Shown piece after piece: positions 23,101-33,548 of a stretch of DNA of 64,000 bases. The notes below the pieces were generated by a model. That model did no database searches. It worked only from the letters and a program-made list of their open reading frames with translations, and had not been told where the DNA came from. A program made the translations under genes and the position numbers. Position 1 is the stretch's first letter; each line of letters starts with the position of its first letter. Origin of the DNA: Filobasidium wieringae (Eukaryota > Basidiomycota > Tremellomycetes > Filobasidiales > Filobasidiaceae); NCBI GenBank assembly GCA_001600055.1, contig BCIV01000015.1, positions 248,001 to 312,000 of the forward strand. Direction: 5' to 3'.

Positions 23101-24458
23101 TGCCGATGCAGAAGAATTTCAGCGATTGCGGGATTTACTGCCTCCATTACATGGCTGTTTTACTGTCTAACCCTTACGACATGATGGCTTTCATATATAA
23201 AACCTTCTTGCCGAAACAAGATCTGAACGGTGAAACTCTGGATAAGGCGAAGCAATGGCTGGATGAGAGCGCTCAGCATGGGCGGCGCAAATGGCGCCGG
23301 ATTATACAAAAGCTCGGGGGCCTACCTGAAGAGGTTTCTCCTCCTCCTTCTCCCCGACAGAACAGTGCCGCGAAGCACACAGAGGTTGCACCGACTTCGG
23401 TTGATGGGTCAGTGGAACAACGCACTCTCGTGTTAAGGCCAGAAAAGCCCGTAGAGGTGAAGGCATCGAATCCTTTATCTTTTTTGATGGCTCTAGATAG
23501 TCAACGAATGGATGATCGGGAGGATGAACCCAGCCTGTCGAGCAATGTCAAATCGGTTACAACCGTAGCGAGCGAGGAGAAGAGGGATGGACCGGTTCAA
23601 GAAAAGGTGTTGCCTGAGGAGTCCCTCTTAGTGGCATCAAGTCGAGACTTTTCTGCCGAGAAGAGCAGTTTCAATGGAAGTGTGGGCCATTCACTTTCGG
23701 ACACGAACATTCAGCCAGGAGGATCAGCTCACGATGCAGGTACAGACGGAACGATTAGGTTACCACCCACCTATAGCCCGGAAGTTGACGAACTGCATGA
23801 AGGAATCGAATTGCGGGAGGAAGATCCACCCGAGCCGATCCAAGGGGTTGAGGAGATGCAGGCCAACCTGGAGATGGCGCAAGGCGAGACTAGCGACGGG
23901 ATGAAGGTGGACACTGAGATGCAGCCAGAATCACAGGATATTGTCATCCTTTCTGGTGCAGACGTCTCAGAGGAATTTATGAAGTTACAACGTGCCATGA
24001 AAGACAAGCGAAGAAGCGTCCCCGTAATGGACAAGGAACACGAGCATACTAATGGAGCGACATCGGTCATGCGTACCTCTTCGTACACCAACAAGGACTT
24101 GCGCAATGGCTCTTCATTCTCAACCAGCACAGGCCAGGCGATGGGCAAGACCTTATTATCTATTTCTGAGCCTCGTCAGCTAGAGCAAAATCCGACTCCT
24201 ATTAAAGAGGTCCTCAAAAACATTTACAAGAGGCAGCCTCCGAACTCAGGTACTCCCAGGCCTACTCAAGAAGACGCATTGCCGGACCAACGAGATGCTG
24301 ATGCAAATCTATCACAAGAGAGCTTTATTACAACTGCAGCGGAAAAGGCAGGTCAGATGTTGCCAATCCTTGCGGCAGGACTTAATGATGCCATCAGTAG
24401 CACGACCGAAGAGGGTTGTGTCGATAACGAAATAGTGGTAGTTGAAGATTCTGATTGA
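20193..24458 (+). CDS. ULP2: Ulp2-type SUMO protease
   Basis: C48 cysteine protease predicted to trim poly-SUMO chains in the nucleus. Exon 1 is 20193-20224 (MSQLQKEWRTS), exon 2 20282-20356; later introns are short. The protease core lies at about 22200-23150: LNDTLIDFGLRYI, VFNPFFYKKI, NENLHWYMAVIHNP (catalytic His), TFDSL (Asp) and MQKNFSDCGIYCLHYM (Gln and catalytic Cys). A large acidic insert splits the core between His and Asp, as in Ulp2/SENP6-7. The Ulp2-like N-terminal region includes a folded part (LVREQIFGHSAQSQDGLFW). Three SUMO-interaction-like motifs are visible: EVIDLIESDEE, QDIVILSGAD and EIVVVEDSD at the very end. About 1,270 residues. Confidence 0.9.
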
Positions 24459-24701
24459 CATGTAACTGTAACACCGTAATAATACAACGGACTTGCATTT
24501 ATCCATATGTCCGGGCTGACTCAGACGCACCGATGGTTACCGACTGTGCATGAAAGCTGTATATTTAGGTCAATCAATCACTGAGAACTCAATGATATCC
24601 AGTAGTCCCTCTCAGAGCGACTTGCTACATATACATAACGTTGAAGAAGATCAGAGAAAACGTCGGTAGCTACGAGGCTGGACCTGTATCGATAGCGAAC
24701 G

Positions 24702-25858
24702 ATGTCAGTGACAAACCGCTCCGTTTATCCACGATTACCCTAACATCCCGTCCGTTACTTCCGAGACACAACAGGTCTAATAAGGTGGTAGTGAGTGATG
24801 GACATTGCACATGTAGTGTAATTTTCTCACTGGCTGGACGATCGCACAGCCTCAAGTTTACGCGAGCATAATCGACGACGTGGTGAACCAAATTAGAGAG
24901 AAGTTTGAAGAAGAGGGTTTGGATGAAGATGGTGCATTGGTCCTGAGAAAGGTACGGCTCGCAGCTGGAAAGCCAAGTAGCGATTAAAGTCGAGCTCATT
25001 CTACTACTACTATCACAGCTCTGGGAAGCAAACCTGCGCCTCACTCGTGTGGCTCCCTTTCAGGAAGTAGAAGAAGATGACATCGATCCTGGGCTAGATG
25101 ACGAGGAAGATTATGAAGAAACCGACGAAGGATACAACGTCGCCGCGCAGAATCAAAGATATGGGACCGACGGACAAGGAAATGGCCCTTATTACGGTGG
25201 TTTGAAGGGAGGTGTGATGGAGAACAGTTTGCGTTTAAGGGGTGGTCTCGTACGTCATCTTTTCGCCTCTGACCAATTAAACCATTATCCCGACATCTAC
25301 ACGCCCTTTCCAGGCTTCAGACGACGATGATGAGGAGTTTGATGATGAGGACATAGAGAGTGAGGATGTGAAGCCATTTGAAGCTGGAGGAGCGATGGAC
25401 GGCAAGCTCGGAGCATCTCAAGTGGAAGAATACAAAAAACTGGCGAAATTTGGAGAGGAAGACGGAGCAGCATCGTCTAGTGCACCCACAAGAGATGCTC
25501 GGGGGGCCTTGACTTCGCGAAACCCTGGATTGAAGCCAAACGAGAACGGGATCTACCCTGGGGAAGAGATTATTGGCTCAGATTTGGACGATAGCGATCA
25601 GGAAGATGACATCGGTCTCATGGACGATGAAGATGATGAAGAACAAGACGATCTAGCAAAGGATGTCATGATCTGCGTCTGTGACAAAGTGCAGCGTGTC
25701 AAGAACAAGTGGAAGGTAACTTTCAAAGACGGATTCATTCGTGCGAATGGGAAGGAGTATCTATTCTCTCGATGTACTGGGTGAGTTGGATTGATCTATT
25801 CGGGGGGTTGCGTTAGTTGACACGTGTTGAACACGGATGCAGGGAGTTCGAATGGTAG
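24702..25858 (+). CDS. TOA1: TFIIA large subunit
   Basis: General transcription factor subunit that stabilises TBP on DNA. After splicing, the N-terminus is MSNKVVPQVYASIIDDVV, followed by EKFEEEGLDEDGALVLRKLWEANL, the four-helix-bundle domain. A long acidic linker leads to the C-terminal beta-barrel half: ICVCDKVQRVKNKWKVTFKDG, then GKEYLFSRCTG and EFEW after the last intron. The start codon appears split by an intron: AT at 24702-24703, intron 24704-24774 (GTCAGT donor, CTAAC branch, ACAACAG acceptor), then G at 24775. Exon 2 is only 16 nt (24775-24790), with the next intron at 24791-24849. The result agrees with MSN starts of yeast Toa1 proteins. Confidence 0.9.
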
Positions 25859-26086
25859 AAGAGTTATAACGATTGCGTGTCGACAAATGGCCTTGAACGA
25901 GCTAGTCCTATCTTACGTCGGCTGGAAAAAACCGGTTAAGCATCAAACGAGAAAAATCAAATTATTGTATTCGCTTCGTAAATTATCACAATCGCACTCA
26001 TGAACTTGTATCAGGATCCCGTTACAATCGTCCACCATTCGTTAAGATCCATCTTGTCGTTATGGTATTCGTTACTTCAGCCCATT

Positions 26087-27744
26087 TCAATCCTTCTTCT
26101 GTTCGTCAGCGAACTCTGACCCGGTTCCAAATCTCAAACGCCCATAGTCTCTACTTTCTCTCAAAATTCTCAGGGCCAATTCTCGTTCGCCAAATGGTTG
26201 GCCAGGATGAGCGATGTCCTGCTGTATCAACAAGACAGCCACCTCAATCACAAACACGTTGTCCACCCAGATTTGCTGGTTGAGCGGTTGGAGCCGATCG
26301 GGCGAGGGTAGTATCTTCCCGCTGTGAGTAAACTTCATGATTGCCGTCAGAATCGCCTTGCGTCCTAATTCTCCGAAACTGACAAGGATCGTATTGCGTT
26401 AGCCACTGCGGGTTAGCCGCTGTCAGGCCTGTAAGATGCATATCATTGACTCACTAGCCGGGCTGTAATCTAGCAATACGGTCCGGGTTTAAAGCTGACC
26501 AACTTTGGAGGCCTTGAGCAGCAATTTCTCCTTTGCAAATTGCAAAGAATGGGCTAGAACAAGGTTCATCCATCAATTTCATGAGAGGTTTTACGAATAC
26601 GTCCTCTGCAATTCGCTTCGCCACTTTGCGAAAGTCGAGACGTTCCGGGTAACACGCTTGTAGACCCAAAGGGAAAACATCTGTTTCAGCTCTATGCCTC
26701 TGACAATGTTCAATTGTTTGTTGCCATTTCAGGGGCTGTTGCATTCGATATAATCGTTGTGTCATGTCCTTCAAAGTTTTAGTGGGGTTCTTTGGCATTG
26801 GCGATTGACAGAACTGAGCGTGACGGAGGCCGGTTAGTTTTACGAGAAGTAAGAACGAGAGAAGGCAAGCTACGAAGACGTACTTGACATATGTTCTTGG
26901 GATCTAGGAACCTGTGAAGGCAACTGTCCGCAACCTTGCCCGTCAGCTGTACCCGAGGTTGACGGTTGGAATTCTCGTCGGACACTTCGTCGTCCGATGC
27001 GTCGCGGTCTTCCATGTCGATTCGGCTATTGATAGCTACTTGAGAATATCCCGCCAGTCTTGGAGCACGTTGAAGTGGTATCGGGAACTCAGGGATCTCC
27101 AAAGACGGCTTAGGTACAGGTATCCTTCTCTTGGGTCGAGGCCTTGTAGGACCAGCAGAACCCTCCGTGTCAGATTTTGGACGGAAGTCCGGAATAGAGA
27201 GATTATCGACGAAACCACCTAGTAGCCCATTAATCTGCAGTCCATCTTCCTCTATGTTTTTGGGTTCCAGTTTGGAAGGAGTGGTAGGAGCACTGGAAGA
27301 AGTGGTATGAACGCTGTGCTGCCATATACCAACTGTTTCAAGTAGGTCTCCCTCAACCGTTGCAATCGGATCATCGTCAGAATCGTCCAACTCGATGGGC
27401 TGGTTTGGGTTGACGCCTGGACCTATACGTTTTGCTACCTCTTCATGCGAAGGTTGAAAAGCCCGAGGAGTGTACATTGGACCAGCTTCTTGTCCTCCAT
27501 GTCGAGATGCATCCAACTTCCGTTTCTCAAGACGCTGTTCCGCCTTCGATAAGTCGAAGCCGTTTGTGAAGACAAAAGTTGGTTTCGGATTCGGTTGTAA
27601 CCCGATAGGTCTAGATCTAGCTCTTCTTTTTAGAGAGGTTATACTGTTTGTAACGTCGATGGCTTCTCCGCTGGTCGCAGCTGACTGCGCGAAGACATCG
27701 TTCGCTCTCTGCTTGCCGGCGTGGTGTTGGCGAAGACCCTCCAT
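26087..27744 (-). CDS. Rtc4-domain protein
   Basis: The C-terminal half matches the RTC4-like domain: IEHCQRHRAETDVFPLG, then CYPERLDFRKVAKRI, SSPFFAICKGEI and a late ELALRILRESRDYG. In yeast the domain's namesake was linked genetically to telomere capping; its biochemical role is unclear. The N-terminal 300 residues are disordered and basic, with a SUMO-interaction-like motif PIELDDSDDD and several Pro/Arg patches (RPRPKRRIPVPKPS). Start at 27744 (MEGLRQHHAGKQ) is the first in-frame ATG. Introns fall near 26800-26890 and 26340-26455. The SIM next to an Ulp2-like gene 2 kb away is suggestive only. A plain nuclear function is inferred from composition. Confidence 0.75.
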
Positions 27745-28012
27745 CTAAGAAAAGGATCTAGTGGTCTAGTGCAAATAAACTCAAGCATCGCTTGGCATGA
27801 TGAGATGTAGAGAGCTGGAGCTCCGATTGTTGTATTGATTGCGGTTGCGATGTTCGCTTCTTGAACATCTTGAGATTCTTGCTTCTTGATGATGATATCG
27901 GTAGATATGGTACAAACGCGTTCTCTCGAACACGTCATTTAGGTCACGTTACCCATTATTACAGATGATCAACTACCTACTCTACATATGCCTACAAACC
28001 TGTTTACATTGG

Positions 28013-30810
28013 TCATACGGCTAGATCCATACCCCCTTCTCGTCCCGCTAGCTGTTCCGGAGTAGCCGCGCTTGCTTCCGCCAGAGGCTCGACTCCACCG
28101 TTAGCAGCCAAACCTTTGCCTTCTGCCCAACGCTTCCCTCCTTTTGCTGGCAGTCCAGCAAATTTGTTTCTGAGCGCTTCGTATTTGCGCTTCTGCTCTC
28201 TAGATACACTAGGAAGCGTCTTCTCGGCGGCCTTGCTGAAGTGCTCAACGGTCACCTTGATTTCAGGTGTTTTGACGACGTCTCCTTCAGGTCGCATAGT
28301 GCTCGGGTCAATTGAATCGTCGTCGTTCTCGAAAGCTCCCACAGCCTCCAACGCGCCTCGAAGAGCCAGAGTTGCCGCTTCTCGGACCAAAGATGACATG
28401 TCTGCTCCACTAAATCCTTCACATTTCTCTCCCATAACGATCTTGACAACCTCGTCCCATGCACCTTCTGCCAGAGGAGTCTTGGACAGCTGAGTTTTGA
28501 GGATCTCAACGCGCTCCTGCGGGGTAGGTAGATCTACATAGAGCAGTTTATCGAGTCGACCAGGTCGGACCATAGCAGGATCGATCATGTCTGGCCGATT
28601 GGTAGCACCAACCACATAGACAGCTTTCCTGGCATCTAATCCATCTAGTTCAGTCAGCAAAGTATTCACGACTCGGGCGGATGACTCGGACTGCGAAACG
28701 GAAAGAAGAGTTAGAATGGTCCGTGAGAAGGCATAGGGTGAGACTGACCATGCTATCGTCTCGACGGGGCACAAGAGCATCCAGTTCATCGAAGAAGATG
28801 ACACAAGGAGAAGACGCTCTGGCTCTGACAAACACTTGTCTTACGGCTCTTTCACTTTCACCGACGTACTGGTAGAGTTGAGAAGATGAGAGTCAGCATA
28901 GCATTTGTCGCAAACCAGGATTAGCACGGACCTTGTTCAAGAGCTCAGGTCCCTTGACGCTGATGAAATTTGCTCTACTCTCATTTGCTACAGCTTTCGC
29001 TAGCAATGTTTTACCACAACCAGGTGGTCCCCACAGAAGTACTCCACTAGGCGCAGTGATTCCAACAGCTTTGAAGATTTCAGGCCGCCTGATAGGCTGG
29101 ACAATAGCCATGTGTAGCTCATCTCGTACTCCATGCAACGCTCCTATATCAGCCCAAGTGATATCCGGCACCGTCGCAAATCCTTCTCGTTTAGCAGAGG
29201 GTTGAACCGTCTTCAGAGCCTGGGTGAAATCGGATGGGATGAGATGGAGTGGTGATAATTGCGATGTCGTAAGAGGTTTGGGGTGGTTAATAAGGAAATG
29301 AGCGATGGGAGTGCTTTGAATGATTGCAGGTAAAGTTTGTAGCGGTCCGTCGGATCTTGAAACGACGAGCTCTCGAGTGGCCACTATCTCAGCTTGCGAT
29401 GGTGTGACTGATGCATCTGCCTCCTTGTCCACGTCGATAACCATCATATCTTCTACCCCCTCAGTCACTTTGCCCAACCGTCCATCTTCTCCCTCCGTGA
29501 ATTCCATAAAGTCTGAGGTGTTTGCCTCTTTCACATCGTCTTCGGGCAACTCAAGTTTCCCTTCTCCCATAGCCTGGAATATCCGTTTGACAGCAACGAC
29601 TCCAGCAGCCCCAGTCAAAGCGGTCAAATCCGCTCCAACGTAACCCGGAGTAGCGTGTGCAAGAGCCTTGAAATCGATATCTCCTGCTAGCTTGAGCGAG
29701 GCACAAAGTACTTTGAGGATCTCTTCGCGTCCCTCAGCACTGGGAACTCCCATCTCTATCTCATGATCGAACCTTCCTGCTCGACGTAAGGCAGGGTCTA
29801 AACTGTCTGGTCGATTCGTTGCGGCCAATACGATCACGGGCTCCGTGTGACTGGACAGGTCTGTATGACGTTAAAGTATTTAGCTACATCTTGTTGAGCC
29901 GACTTGATAGTTTTGCCTTACCGTCAAGACAGGTTAGCAATTGTCCGACTATCCGCTTCTCCATCTCTCTCTGCGCATTCTCTCGCTTCGGCGTGATGGC
30001 ATCCACCTCGTCCAGGAACAAAATGCACGGAGCGATAGATTTCGCTTCGTCAAAGGTCTGCCTCAATAGTTTCTCAGTGTCCCCTGATAAGCTGGAGACC
30101 AAGGAGGGTGCTGATATCGAAATGAAAGGTACTTGAAGTTCTCCTGCTAGACAAGTGACTAGCCGGGTTTTGCCTCCTCCTGGAACACCGTGCAGCAACA
30201 CACCTCTAGGTGCCCGGACTCCAGTATGTCGGTAGATTTCTGGGTGCAGCAGCGGAAGAGCCACCATTTCCAGCAATTGAGTGATCTGATCTTGTAATCC
30301 TCCTAGGAGAGAAAGTTTGAGGTCAGGGGGAGGGTATTTGATCAGGAGGGATTCGCGGGATTGTATTCCAGAAGATTGCGATGGACCGGGAGCGGAGCGG
30401 GAGTGAGAAGCGTCGGTCGCTCGTGAAGATCTTGTTCTTTTTGTTGATGGCTGCGTTGGCGTGAGGGTGGATGATCCATAGGCTCTTTTTCCTCCAGATG
30501 ACGAAGTCGTAGGCACCATCTCGACGTTCACACCGTCTCCTGCCTCTTCTACTACAGCGACTTCCTTTCCATTTCTGACATCTTGCTGTACAATGACGAT
30601 ATCATCCTCCACTATCGCAGGAGAGCCCCCTCTTGAGACACCTTTCCTCAGAGGAGAACTCGTTCCCGACCCAGATGCTGCAGGAGCAGCGGTAGAAGCG
30701 GCATTGAGAGGAATCTTTGCTCTGTTCCTACTTGCGGGTCGTTTGGTCGGTTGCTGCCATTGCGATATGATCGAACTATTCAATGACGCTCCTGGAGCAG
30801 GAAAATCCAT
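28013..30810 (-). CDS. RIX7: Tandem AAA ATPase Rix7/NVL-like
   Basis: Nuclear AAA ATPase that strips assembly factors from pre-60S ribosomes. Two ATPase modules are present. D1: [16 protein letters not shown], Walker [10 protein letters not shown], Walker [10 protein letters not shown], and [14 protein letters not shown] with arginine fingers. D2: [17 protein letters not shown], Walker A GPPGCGKT, Walker [33 protein letters not shown]. These D2 features match Rix7/NVL rather than Cdc48 or Pex1/6. The N-terminus ([13 protein letters not shown]) is Ser/Pro-rich and lacks a clear folded domain, so an upstream exon cannot be excluded. D1 Walker A has Val-Pro-Gly-Gly-Gly in place of the usual Pro-Pro-Gly-Cys/Thr-Gly. 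About 860 residues with three or four introns. Confidence 0.9.
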
Positions 30811-31196
30811 CCTTATCGATTTATGATAAGTAGTCTATCGGATCTATGGTTCCATTCAGGTGAGGACAGAAGCTAAAGAGCATGGTCGACCGGCAAGTGC
30901 ATGATCGACTTTGAATTATAAATTTGCATCCGCGATGATTGTCACGCGGACATGTCATCGTTTTATCAGGCAAGGCACTTCGAGCGCTCGTGGATGATGG
31001 AAGGTGTGAGAGTTCGTTATCATATTTCATCACCAAGCATCATAAGATTGCACAATCCAGGGAACACAGTTCCTTCTTCAATTTCAAAGAGATCCAAGCT
31101 CTTTCTCTCTTCCTCAAGGGAAGAAATACAGGGTATTCAGCGAAAGATCGATCGACGTTCTCTCTTGCTCTTTCATACGGTCGAGTCTAGTTTGAT
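30811..31196. other. Intergenic RIX7 promoter / LysM gene 3' region
   Basis: 386 bp with RIX7 start at one end and the LysM gene stop at the other. Short open frames here lack coding character. Confidence 0.5.
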
Positions 31197-32255
31197 TTAG
31201 ATCTCGTCACAGTAGGGCAGAGAGTCCTCGTCAACGCATTCCGGGGATTCATCGCCATCCTCGCAATACTCCAACTATGATTGATAAGAATTCATCAGTA
31301 ATTTATTCACTTCCGTAATGCAAATCGATGAAGGCTCACCCCGGTAGAATCACTGGTCGCCTCAGGCTGAGTACTGCTGGAAGTGACAGTAGCCCAAACA
31401 TCCTGGTACACAGTCTCCTCCGCCGCCGCCGCGCTCTCGGTGACCGAAGCGGTAGCCTCGGGTACAGCGGATTCCGAGTCGGTCTCGGCCTCAGGTTCGG
31501 TCTCGGGTTCGACAGATTCGGTAGAAACGGAAGGATCGTCTGATACAAGGGCAGGGTAGGGGTAGGATTTGGTATCGATACACAGGACTTGACCGATGTA
31601 GATGTTGGTGCAATCCTGGTTGATCTGTTGGTATTCGAGAGCCTCGGTCAGCTTTTGGACTGGGGTTGTGAGGGGTATGAGTTAAGAGACTTACGGAAGG
31701 GTTGTTGTTGAACAAGACGGTCTCATCCAATCCGTAGCTAGCCTCGATACCCAAACAAGTACTGCACACATCGAATTAAGCTTCATCAGTTTTCCGCCCA
31801 GCTGTTGGAGACGGGGAGAACTCCCACTCACTCGTCGGCAATCACGGTGTAGATCTTACTACAATCCGATCCCCTCAATCCCAAACAGACGTCCGTACCG
31901 ATCTCAAGGTTGGAACAAGAGGAGTCGATCCAGGGGTTGGAGAGGGTAAGTTGGAAGGTAGATGAAGCGTATTTGGCAGCTGTTGTAGATAAATAGGCCA
32001 AGTCAGTGGCAGAACTCGAGAAGTCTAGCCAAGGGAAGGAGAAAACTGACAGATGGAGTCACAAGTGTCTCCCTCGACGATGGTAGCATTTCTCGTACAA
32101 TCCTGGGCCTTGACTGGGGGAAGAAGGAAATCGTGCGGGAATGAGTAGGAATGATCAGCGGTCTTGATCAACCATTTGATGATCAAACTGAACATACCCA
32201 TCATTCCGACAGTCAAAGCGGTCAAAGTCATAGCTTTCAAAGAGAATCCGAACAT
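31197..32255 (-). CDS. Secreted LysM-domain protein
   Basis: Predicted extracellular or wall-bound protein that binds chitin-like glycans. The first exon, MFGFSLKAMTLTALTVGMM, is a signal peptide; a 5' intron (donor GTATGT near 32198) joins it to VKAQDCTRNATIVEGDTCDSIC. Two LysM-like modules follow. The first runs from that point to SCSNLEIGTDVCLGL, the second from SKIYTVIADDTCLGIEASYGL through NNNPS to CTNIYIGQVLCI. Next is a Glu/Ser/Thr-rich linker, likely O-glycosylated, and a last exon with a small Cys cluster (LEYCEDGDESPEC, YCDEI). Stop at 31197-31199. Roughly 250 residues. Could be a LysM effector that masks chitin or a structural wall protein. Confidence 0.8.
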
Positions 32256-33548
32256 CGTTTCTGAGTTTTTGCAGTGGTAGTTCTTTCGTAGAGGGTGTAG
32301 GTTGTCGGGGGAATTCGTAAGTTTAGGTCTTCAAGACTTGTAGCTGATCTGTTGAAAGGGATAGTGGCGAAATCGATTCTAAAGAGCGTTGTTGTTGCAA
32401 GAGAGCAAGTGAATTCTAGTTTGTGGTTTGTGGGTTTTTTAAAAGTCGGTGAACGAATGTGGATTGGGTGTCGGTGTGTCGAACAACTGTGAGGTGTAAA
32501 GTGGTGGTAGTAGTGGTGATGTAGAGAACGTTGAAGTGATATCGCGAATCGTAAGTCGTCGAAACAAGCAGAGCCTTTAGAGTCGTTGTGAGGAGAAAAG
32601 AAGAACAAGGAGACAATCGATGAACGAAGAGTTTTAGAAATCCGATCAAGGAGCTTTTGTGTATCCCATCAACGCGTTTCAGGTTTCCGTTGTTATTGTT
32701 ATTGTCTTCGCTTTGTTTACTCATCACCTTCCTTGGCGTGACAGTGGCTTCTTCGGTTTCAAGTGCCGTGCGGCCAAGCGTGTGACTTACCGTAATCCCA
32801 GACACACAAAGCTTCCATGCGCGTTCGCTGCGGGCCAGGGGCACAGCAGGGGAATCACGAAGAGTAGCGCGACAAGCGAGAAGTCTGATCAAAACAAAGG
32901 AGACGCGCTCGTTTGGACGGTCCATTCCTGCGACTCGATCAAGTTTGATTGTTACATCTACAGCTGCTCTCTCCCACTTCTTCCCCTTCTCCTCTCCCTC
33001 TCACCCCTTCAGTACGACAAGCTCTCGACAACAACGATAGAACAAGGAAGAACAGAATCGCCGGTTGATTCAGCTTTCTCTAGACATTACGATACATTCC
33101 TTTCTGCATCAATAGCCAGGTGAGTCCCTTTTGATCGGTAAAGGGTTACCCCTTGTTTCAAGTGCTGATTGCCTCGGCCCGTGCACCTTTCGTTGTCCTA
33201 ATTGTCCTTTCGCATCGCGTACGGTTTTCCATCAGTTCATCGCCAATCGCCTGCCTCTCATACAAAAACACAAGCTAAGACCAATTGAATCGGATCGGAA
33301 CCTTGCAATCAACAACCATCAACTTCTTCTCCATCCTCTACAACACACGGACTCGCCTTTTCACGACAACTCTTGCTTTCAGACTAGACGTCGAAAGTAC
33401 CTTGAGCATATACACATAGCTACCTTTCTTTTTCACGGAACCCGACTTCACTTCGTTGGACACGATCGTTATTACTCGACCCGCTAGCTTTTTCACGACT
33501 TCTGATCAACCTACGTCAACCAATCAAATCAACCAAACAACAGCAACA
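32256..33548. promoter_or_regulatory. Long divergent intergenic region of two secreted-protein genes
   Basis: 1,293 bp, by far the longest intergenic stretch outside the array. It separates divergent LysM and acidic secreted-protein genes. A strong CT-rich tract lies at about 32966-33015, and the leader before 33549 is A/C-rich (AACAACAGCAACA), both typical of well-expressed fungal genes. Open frames inside it (for example minus strand 32416-32925) lack coding character. Confidence 0.5.

Noticed and set aside
31336..31548. Overlapping short ORFs on both strands within the LysM gene linker
   Set aside because: Low-complexity Ser/Glu codons create open antisense frames; the LysM reading is supported by signal peptide and Cys pattern.
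32416..32925. 169-codon minus-strand ORF upstream of the LysM gene
   Set aside because: Composition is non-protein-like, it lies in a promoter region and no domain or splice context supports it.
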